Shown here piece by piece: positions 5,851-11,535 of a stretch of 11,535 nucleotides of DNA; position 1 is the first letter of the stretch; each line of letters opens with the position of its first letter. The DNA lies in contig JALHNF010000007.1 of assembly GCA_022843645.1 (NCBI GenBank), positions 4,701-16,235 on the forward strand, written 5' to 3'. The DNA is from Minisyncoccota bacterium (GTDB taxonomy: Bacteria; Patescibacteriota; Minisyncoccia; Phycocordibacterales; UBA5272). Made by a program: the position numbers and the translations under genes. The notes under the pieces were generated by a model that had not been told where the DNA came from, made no database searches, and saw only the letters and a program-made list of their open reading frames with translations.

Positions 5851-6972
5851 ATGCAAAAAGCTCTTTCGTGTCTCCGTCTTACAACCAGTTTCTATCTTGT
5901 CTTTGCGCTAACTTTTGCATTTACAGTTGGCTTGTTTCCTAATACAGCGTACGCAGCGCCACTCACTTCAAAAAAAGACACCATGACTAATCTCTCTAAC
6001 TCGGGGAGCGGTGATGAGCTTTCAGATCATGAAATAATGTTTGTTACCCCAACAGGTGTTGCTTCTGCGCAGACCATAGTAATCACTATGCCCGCTGATT
6101 TTGACGGTTCAAGCGACCCTCAGGGTGCACTTGATGTTACTGACGTTGATTTTTTTGTTGATACAACTCCTGATGGTGTATGTGATGGAACAGCGCAGAC
6201 ACTTGTGGCAACCGGACCTACGTCATCTCAGTGGGGTGCTGCTTTTTCTGGTACAGAAAATAGAATACTCACACTTACCTCCGGTGGCGCATCAGCCACT
6301 GTCGGGGCAGGTCATGAAGCATGTATTGAGATTGGGGAAGGCGCAACAGGGGGAACCGCAAACTCTCAGTATATAAACCCGACAACATCAGGGTCAAAAA
6401 CAATTACACTTTCTGTTGGAAGTGGGGCCGACACAGGAAACATTCTCGTTAACATTCTTGACGACAGTCAGGTTTCTATTTCTGCTACCGTAAACGAGTC
6501 TCTCACTTTCACCGTCTCTGACAACTCGATTGGGTTTGGCACCCTGGATCCTGGTGCTGCACGATATGCAACGGGAGACACAAATGGAACAGGTACCGAA
6601 ACCGAGGCCCACAACTTAATTGTAGGAACTAATGCCGCAAATGGATACACTATGACAGTAAGTGGTAACACCCTTACATCTGGCCTGTTCACTGTAAATG
6701 CCATAGGGTCTTCAAATACAGCATCATCTGTTGGTACTGAGCAGTTTGGACTTCGCATGAATGCCTCAGGAGGTATAGGGGTAGTAAGTGCTCCGTATGC
6801 AGCTTCTGGCTTTGCGTTTGATACTGCTGCTTTTCCTGATCAAATTGCATCCGCAACAGGGGCTTCAGCGAATACCACATACTCAGTAAGGTACTTGGCA
6901 AACATTGGCGCCAATACTGAGGCGGGAACATATAGTGCCACGTTGACATATGTGGCGACTGCGAACTTCTAG
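5851..6972 (+). CDS. Secreted beta-domain surface protein, paralogue of the preceding product
   Basis: The protein of 373 residues has a clear signal peptide (hydrophobic 12-30, cleavage after TAYA at 35). The mature N-terminal half (about 36-215) differs from that of the upstream paralogue. It begins SKKDTMTNLSNSGSGDELSDHEIMF and continues TIVITMPADFDGS, a pattern I recognise as recurrent in Patescibacteria surface proteins, with only two Cys. Residues 218-373 (LTFTVSDNSIGFGTL to TLTYVATANF) match the C-terminal domain of the upstream product along the whole length. The ATG has no Shine-Dalgarno sequence and follows an AT-rich leader behind the 5749-5777 promoter. Together with the membrane-anchored DUF916-like protein encoded 41 bases downstream, it recalls WxL surface-protein loci of Firmicutes; this equivalence is inference. 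Confidence 0.8.
   Translation: MQKALSCLRLTTSFYLVFALTFAFTVGLFPNTAYAAPLTSKKDTMTNLSNSGSGDELSDHEIMFVTPTGVASAQTIVITMPADFDGSSDPQGALDVTDVDFFVDTTPDGVCDGTAQTLVATGPTSSQWGAAFSGTENRILTLTSGGASATVGAGHEACIEIGEGATGGTANSQYINPTTSGSKTITLSVGSGADTGNILVNILDDSQVSISATVNESLTFTVSDNSIGFGTLDPGAARYATGDTNGTGTETEAHNLIVGTNAANGYTMTVSGNTLTSGLFTVNAIGSSNTASSVGTEQFGLRMNASGGIGVVSAPYAASGFAFDTAAFPDQIASATGASANTTYSVRYLANIGANTEAGTYSATLTYVATANF
6793..6850 (+). repeat. 58-base exact direct repeat, copy 2
   Basis: Identical to 5548-5605. The first differing bases on both sides are 6792 (T against G) and 6851 (C against T). It lies in the same part of the shared C-terminal domain, as expected after recent gene conversion or a recent exchange between the two paralogues. 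Confidence 0.95.
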
Positions 6973-7013
6973 TATTGGCAGGATAGAAAACGCAGTATAC
7001 CTTAGAACTAGAT

Positions 7014-7988
7014 ATGCATAAAAAACTTTTGTACACACTTGCGCTCATTCTTTTTCTTGGTACTGCAATAGATGTATATTCTCTTACTGTATCACCCGCA
7101 AAAATTGAGATAACTGGTGATCCTGGACAAACAATTCAAGGAGACATTGAACTTTTTAACGAACAAGAAGAAGGTAAAACTTTTTATGTCTCGTATGAAA
7201 ACTTCGAATCACGTGGCGACTCGGGCGCACCGTACTTTATAGGTGCTCAAGATGGTCTCGCTACCTGGATCTCGTCTCTTTCAGAGGTGACACTTGTTTC
7301 AGGTGAACGGAAACAGGTTTCATATACTATATCTATCCCTGCTTCCGCAAAGCCGGGCGGCTACTTTTCTGCTATTTTTTTCGGCAGCCAGCCAGTGCAA
7401 GACAATGATGGTGGTGAGGTTACTATTGGTAGTAAAATAGGTGTTCTTTTGCTACTTAAAGTCTCTGGAGAGGTAGAGGAGTCTGCGGGACTTGTTGATT
7501 TTGGAATCAAAAATGGACAGAGGTTTTTTAGCACCTTACCCGTGACATTTCAATACGGGTTCACTAATACCGGTGGAGATCGTTTAGTGCCTCGTGGTGA
7601 AATAAAAATAAAAAATACTTTTCAGTTGACGTCAGCAACTTTACTTGCGAATGATCGTGAAGGTAGTGTGCTTCCGAACAGTACACGTCGGTTTGAGGTG
7701 TTGTGGGGAAAAGAGCGCAGTAATCTTGAGGATAAAGATTTTTTCGAGACTGCGTTTTCACAACTCACTAACTTTCATTTTGGTTGGTACAGAGCGACTA
7801 TGCACATAGCGTGGGGAGCGTCTTCTCAATCCACGCAGGCAACATACAACTTCTTTGTCATTCCTTGGCAACTTCTTTCTGTGCTCGCTGTTTTGCTTGC
7901 TATTGCGTGGTGCGTTTTTAAATTATGGGCAAGAAGATTCAAACAACGTATCCTTGAAGAAGCGATGCGTAATAAAAGTAATGAATGA
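7014..7988 (+). CDS. Membrane-anchored DUF916-like (WxL-interacting-protein-like) surface protein
   Basis: The protein of 324 residues has a signal peptide (about 4-23), two extracellular beta-rich domains (about 24-150 and 155-280), one C-terminal transmembrane segment (about 281-303) and a short basic cytoplasmic tail (KLWARRFKQR). The first domain opens LTVSPAKIEITGDPGQTIQGDIELFN and contains WISSLSEVTLVSGERKQVSY and IPASAKPGGYFSAIFFG. That arrangement matches DUF916-type proteins, which in Firmicutes bind WxL-domain proteins and tie them to the cell. It follows two genes for secreted beta-domain proteins, the arrangement expected of an anchor and its clients. The ATG at 7014 has no Shine-Dalgarno site; a weak promoter (TTGGCA 6975-6980, 15-base spacer, TATACC 6996-7001) is possible. 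Its stop overlaps the next start in ATGA (7985-7988), indicating translational coupling. Confidence 0.75.
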   Translation: MHKKLLYTLALILFLGTAIDVYSLTVSPAKIEITGDPGQTIQGDIELFNEQEEGKTFYVSYENFESRGDSGAPYFIGAQDGLATWISSLSEVTLVSGERKQVSYTISIPASAKPGGYFSAIFFGSQPVQDNDGGEVTIGSKIGVLLLLKVSGEVEESAGLVDFGIKNGQRFFSTLPVTFQYGFTNTGGDRLVPRGEIKIKNTFQLTSATLLANDREGSVLPNSTRRFEVLWGKERSNLEDKDFFETAFSQLTNFHFGWYRATMHIAWGASSQSTQATYNFFVIPWQLLSVLAVLLAIAWCVFKLWARRFKQRILEEAMRNKSNE

Positions 7989-9004
7989 ATCGCGTAGTAC
8001 ATATTTTTGTTGCGACATTCTTGTGTTTTTACTACGCAGTGTGGTCCGCATTCGCCATAACGGTTGAAGTAACCGCAACGGTTCCTGGTTGTGGCGATGG
8101 TGTTATTGGTATTGGCGAACAATGTGATGGTTCCAACCTTGGGGGATCGAGCTGTTCATCGCTTGGTTTTACCGGGGGCGTACTCTCTTGTGCATCTTTA
8201 TGTACTTTTAACACAACGCAGTGCACTAGTGGTTCTTCTGGTGGAGGCGGAGGTGGAGGAGGAGGTGGATTTACGCCAATACCTTCGACCAATATAGTGT
8301 TTACAGGAAGGGCGTACCCAAAAAGCACGGTCACCCTTCTCAAAGACGCAGAGATCGTGGCAACAACAGTTGCTGGCGCTAATGCGGACTTTCAAGTAAC
8401 TATCTCTGGTTCTTCGGGAGGGAATTATCTTTTTAGTATATATTCAGAAGACGCCAAGGGCGCTCGTTCGCCTCTTCAGACATTTCCTGTCTCTGTTACG
8501 TCTGGTGTTACCACAAAGGTAAGTGGTATCTTTATTGCTCCAACTATTATTCTCGACAAGCGTGAAGTTCGCCGTGGAGATACTATTACTATTTTTGGAC
8601 AAAGTGTTCCTGGTTCTGAGGTAACTATAAATGTCAACTCAGCAGAAGAGTTTTTTATAAAAAAGCCCACCGACGCAACAGGAGCATACCTTTTGCATTT
8701 TGATACATCAGTTCTTGAGACAGGGGAGCATCACGCCAGATCTAAAGCATCACTTAATGGTGAAATAACGGCATTTGGTAAAAGTGCCGGGTTCATTGTT
8801 GGTACTAAAAATATTTTTGCTGAGGTCCCAAAAAGTGCAGTGAAGGGAGATTTGAATAGCGACAAACGCATCAACCTTGTCGATTTTTCGATTGTTGCGT
8901 ATTGGTATAAGCGTCTGAATCCCCCAGCGTCTGTCGATTTTAACAATGACAAAAAAGTCGATCTTATTGATTTTAGTATTATGGCGTTTCATTGGACAGG
9001 ATAA
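7985..9004 (+). CDS. Secreted Cys-rich, Ig-like protein with C-terminal dockerin
   Basis: The protein of 339 residues has a signal peptide cleaved after SAFA (24). A Cys-rich module (36-80, CGDGVIGIGEQCDG, six Cys) resembles the CGDG...GEQCD repeat of DUF4215/Myxococcus Cys-rich proteins. Ten consecutive Gly (86-95) form a linker, followed by two bacterial Ig-like domains (about 100-175 and 185-275). The end is a type I-like dockerin with two calcium-loop repeats: D289, N291, D293, N297, D300 in GDLNSDKRINLVDF, and D318, N320, D322, D326, D329 in DFNNDKKVDLIDF. Both loops keep the 12-residue spacing of dockerins; a basic residue replaces the usual Gly at loop position 6. A dockerin binds a cohesin, and the next two genes encode cohesins, so this protein is probably docked on them outside the cell. 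It overlaps the upstream gene by 4 bases (ATGA). Confidence 0.85.
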   Translation: MNRVVHIFVATFLCFYYAVWSAFAITVEVTATVPGCGDGVIGIGEQCDGSNLGGSSCSSLGFTGGVLSCASLCTFNTTQCTSGSSGGGGGGGGGGFTPIPSTNIVFTGRAYPKSTVTLLKDAEIVATTVAGANADFQVTISGSSGGNYLFSIYSEDAKGARSPLQTFPVSVTSGVTTKVSGIFIAPTIILDKREVRRGDTITIFGQSVPGSEVTINVNSAEEFFIKKPTDATGAYLLHFDTSVLETGEHHARSKASLNGEITAFGKSAGFIVGTKNIFAEVPKSAVKGDLNSDKRINLVDFSIVAYWYKRLNPPASVDFNNDKKVDLIDFSIMAFHWTG

Positions 9005-9012
9005 TATTTACT

Positions 9013-9870
9013 ATGCACTACACATTACCTAAAACCCTTTTTATTTTTTGGTTTTCGACCTTCTTTTTTTGTTGTGCACATGCATCTGAAATTCGCCTTG
9101 AGGCAAGTAAGGTAAACATACGCACGAATGAGGAGTTTAGTGTTGATCTTGTGGTGTCAAATAAGGAGCTTATAAATGCCCTTGGTGGACGCGTTGTTTT
9201 TCCGGAAGCCTTACTTGAGGTAAAAGAAATTAGAGATGGTAACTCTATTATTCATGTATGGATTGAACGACCACAGCTGTCTGCTCCAGGAGAGATTGTC
9301 TTTTCAGGAATCACGCCCGGCGGGTTTGTGGGCGCTGATAACAAAGTACTCTCGATTTTGTTTGAAGCAAAACAAGAGGCACTTGCTCCGATCTCAGTCC
9401 TTCAAGTACAGGCTTTCAGAAATGATGGTTCTGCGAGTGAAATAGGACTTTCAATTCGTGATACAGTTGTTGAGATCAAACCTGGTGACAGTAGAACACG
9501 AAAAGAAATTTTGTATGACCATGAAAAACCTGAGCCATTCTTACCAATTATAGCCAGTGACAATAGCATGTTTAATGGAGAGTATTTCGTTGTCTTTGGG
9601 ACACAGGACAAGGGTTCTGGTATTAAGCAATATGAAATCCGTGAAGGAAGGTGGGGCAGGTATCAAGAGGCAACAAGCCCGTATCACATACGCGCACAAA
9701 AGCTAAATACAGATATATATATTAAAGCAATTGATAATGCGGGTAACGAAAGACTTGTGATTGTCCCTGCTCCAGCACCCCTCTTTGTTTGGAAATATTA
9801 TGGATTATTCGCTATACTTATAGGAATGATTGTCGTTGCAACTGTTCTCTATAAAAAAAGACATGAGTAA
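9013..9870 (+). CDS. Membrane-anchored cohesin-domain protein
   Basis: From the ATG at 9013 the protein has 285 residues, starts 8 bases after the dockerin gene's stop and has AGGA (8998-9001) upstream; a TTG at 8992 would only add seven residues. A signal peptide ends near CAHAS (about 25). Residues about 27-150 read as a cohesin: SVDLVVSNKELINALGG, VVFPEALLEV, PGEIVFSGITPGGF and a VLSILFEAK strand follow the order of cohesin beta-strands. Then come an Ig-like segment with FGTQDKGSGIKQYEI and YIKAIDNAGN (about 190-247), a single transmembrane helix (about 262-280) and a short KKRHE tail. The cohesin would face outward and could bind the dockerin protein encoded just upstream. Its last 8 bases overlap the next gene. 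No lipobox is seen. Confidence 0.82.
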   Translation: MHYTLPKTLFIFWFSTFFFCCAHASEIRLEASKVNIRTNEEFSVDLVVSNKELINALGGRVVFPEALLEVKEIRDGNSIIHVWIERPQLSAPGEIVFSGITPGGFVGADNKVLSILFEAKQEALAPISVLQVQAFRNDGSASEIGLSIRDTVVEIKPGDSRTRKEILYDHEKPEPFLPIIASDNSMFNGEYFVVFGTQDKGSGIKQYEIREGRWGRYQEATSPYHIRAQKLNTDIYIKAIDNAGNERLVIVPAPAPLFVWKYYGLFAILIGMIVVATVLYKKRHE

Positions 9871-11535
9871 GAAAATAGTTTTTTTTCTTTGTGCTGTATA
9901 TACGTTCACTCCGTTTTTTGTAGAGGCTGCCTCTCTTAATCTTTCGCCTGCAAGCGGGAGCTACAGTGTGGGAAAAACTTTTTCTGTGAATGTTGTGCTC
10001 AATAGCGAAAACCAAGCGATGAATGCGGCCTCAGGCATCGTATCTTTTCCGCAGGACCTGATAGAGGTCGTCACGCTTTCAAAACAGGGCTCTATTTTTT
10101 CTCTCTGGCCGAGCGAGCCAACGTTTTCTAATAGTCAGGGCACCGTTTCTTTTGAGGGTATCGTTTTGAATCCGGGGTACACTGGATCTGGTGGAAAAAT
10201 AATTGGTATTACCTTTCGTATACGGAGCAGTGGAAGTGCGCGTCTCAATTTTTCATCAGGGAGTATTCTTGCAAATGATGGAAGTGGTACAAACATTTTA
10301 CAAGATCTTAGGAGCGCAACTTTTTCTTTGACGGAAAACACAGAAGAGACAGCGAGCATTTCTAAGCCACCCAGCAGTGAAAGTGTGACCAACATGTCTT
10401 CTCCCGTCACCATTATTTCTTCCACACATCCAGATCAGGGTGCGTGGTATACCAACAATACACCCGAGTTTTCATGGGTATTGGGAGAAGACGCTCTCGA
10501 GGTGCGAACCCTTATAGGTACGTCGCCTCTTGGTGTACCACGTGTCTCTTATAAACCCGCAATTTCAAAGAAGAAAGTCGACCCACTTCCTGACGGAACA
10601 TACTACTTTTCTATACAAGTTCGTACCAAAGCTGGCTGGGGATCTATTTCAAGGTATCAAGTTAATATAGATACAACCCCGCCACAGTCTTTTTCGGTTG
10701 TCTTTCCTCATGGAAATACTAGTTGGGAACCACAGCCAATAGTCTACTTTAATACAGAAGACAAAGAGTCTGGCATTAGTCACTATGACATAAAAGTGGG
10801 GCGCGAGGCACAGCCAGTCAAAGTAGCACCTGTCACGCAATCGAATCCATATCTCCTTCCGCCACAACTCCCTGGAACCTACACTCTTTTTGTTACCGCA
10901 ATTGATAAAGCTGGTAATATCAAAACTGAATCGACGCAGTTCACCATCGAAGGAATTGAGGCGCCGAAGCTGTCGTATGTTCCAGATGTTTTGGAAGAGG
11001 GAGATATACTCAAAGTACGAGGAACAACATATCAAAACGCTGATATCTTTGTGTATATTAAAGAAGGGGAGTTGCTTATTTCTGAAGAGCGTACGAGAAG
11101 CAATGCTCTTGGTGATTTTGCTCTTGTTGCAACAAAAAGACTTGATGCTGGCACATACACCATAACCGCTCGAGTCAAAGATGCGCGAGGGGCGCAGAGC
11201 ACCGAGACTGCACCTGTTACTATTATCATACGTTCGGAATTTGTATCAGAAATTACCTCATCTGTTTTCAAGTATCTTATTGTGGGTATAAGTATTCTTG
11301 TTGCCATAGGACTTTTTGTACTAACAGCTATTTTTATCTGGTTTAAAATTGTACGCACGATGAGACGTATGCGCCATGAAGCAAAAGAGGCCGAACATGT
11401 AACAGACCAAGCTTTTAGAGTTTTGCGTGAGAGGATTATTACTCATGTGGAAAAACTTAAAAAGTCAAACAAAAAACTAACCAAAAATGAACATGCTTTC
11501 TTAGAAGAATTTGAAGGTATGCTTGGTGAGGCAAA
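9863..11535 (+). CDS. Large membrane-anchored cohesin and Ig-like protein, 3'-truncated by window end
   Basis: I translated this frame by hand: it is open from the ATG at 9863 to the last base (557 codons), with no stop, so the C-terminus is outside. Signal peptide about 1-22 (cleavage near FFVEA). Residues about 24-155 form a cohesin (LNLSPASGSYSVGKTFSVNV, then FPQDLIEVV, GTVSFEGI, IIGITFRI, SSGSILANDGSGTN). Three Ig/Fn3-like segments follow, marked by DGTYYFSIQVRTKAGWG, GTYTLFVTAIDKAGN and DAGTYTITARVKDARG. A transmembrane helix lies at about 470-492. At least 65 charged residues rich in Lys, Glu and Arg follow on the cytoplasmic side and look helical or coiled-coil. The layout repeats that of the upstream cohesin protein but with more spacer domains. 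The ATGAGTAA overlap (9863-9870) with that gene points to translational coupling. Confidence 0.85.
   Translation, partial: MSKKIVFFLCAVYTFTPFFVEAASLNLSPASGSYSVGKTFSVNVVLNSENQAMNAASGIVSFPQDLIEVVTLSKQGSIFSLWPSEPTFSNSQGTVSFEGIVLNPGYTGSGGKIIGITFRIRSSGSARLNFSSGSILANDGSGTNILQDLRSATFSLTENTEETASISKPPSSESVTNMSSPVTIISSTHPDQGAWYTNNTPEFSWVLGEDALEVRTLIGTSPLGVPRVSYKPAISKKKVDPLPDGTYYFSIQVRTKAGWGSISRYQVNIDTTPPQSFSVVFPHGNTSWEPQPIVYFNTEDKESGISHYDIKVGREAQPVKVAPVTQSNPYLLPPQLPGTYTLFVTAIDKAGNIKTESTQFTIEGIEAPKLSYVPDVLEEGDILKVRGTTYQNADIFVYIKEGELLISEERTRSNALGDFALVATKRLDAGTYTITARVKDARGAQSTETAPVTIIIRSEFVSEITSSVFKYLIVGISILVAIGLFVLTAIFIWFKIVRTMRRMRHEAKEAEHVTDQAFRVLRERIITHVEKLKKSNKKLTKNEHAFLEEFEGMLGEA

Noticed and set aside
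8032..8343. Minus-strand frame with a proline run
   Set aside because: It is the antisense shadow of the poly-Gly linker in the dockerin protein.
10649..11035. Minus-strand open frame of 128 codons
   Set aside because: The plus strand here is a continuous cohesin/Ig-like coding frame that runs to the window end; the antisense frame has no family features.
1..11535. CRISPR arrays, insertion sequences, rRNA genes
   Set aside because: No regularly spaced repeats, transposase motifs or rRNA-like stretches were seen on either strand.

Overview
The window looks like a chromosomal segment of a Patescibacteria (Candidate Phyla Radiation) bacterium, probably Parcubacteria-like. This rests on the type of surface proteins present (signal-peptide proteins with TNAH/Cys repeats, a C-terminal domain ending in an aromatic residue, cohesin- and dockerin-like modules), the scarcity of clear Shine-Dalgarno sites, and the tight packing of genes. 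TGA is used as a genuine stop (5728-5730, 7986-7988), so this is the standard bacterial code and not the recoded UGA=Gly code of some CPR lineages. All protein genes are on the plus strand. Lineage is inferred by recognition; no database search was possible.

Left part (1-2115), housekeeping: the 3' part of a stomatin/prohibitin-like SPFH protein, a TlyA-type rRNA 2'-O-methyltransferase, an overlapping family-4-like uracil-DNA glycosylase that has lost all four expected iron-sulfur cysteines, and tRNA-Thr(GGU).

Right part (2182-11535), a cell-surface locus of at least eight consecutive exported proteins: (i) a secreted protein built like a phage tail fibre; (ii) an unknown signal-peptide protein with an acidic Ser/Thr-rich tail; (iii, iv) two paralogous secreted proteins with different N-terminal halves and the same C-terminal beta-rich domain, the second behind a good sigma70-type promoter; (v) a membrane-anchored protein resembling the DUF916/WxL-interacting family; (vi) a secreted protein with a Cys-rich module, a poly-Gly linker, Ig-like domains and a C-terminal dockerin; (vii, viii) two signal peptide-cohesin-Ig-like-transmembrane proteins, the last running off the window. 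The last four genes are separated by at most 8 nt or overlap by 4-8 nt, and so look like one operon.

Working model (inference): the two membrane-anchored cohesins display receptors on the cell surface that capture the dockerin protein, while the DUF916-like anchor holds the paired secreted beta-domain proteins. Together with the tail-fibre-like protein this would be a self-assembling adhesion apparatus of an episymbiotic bacterium, built from cellulosome-type, WxL-type and phage-type parts. No transposase, CRISPR array, rRNA or replication origin was seen.
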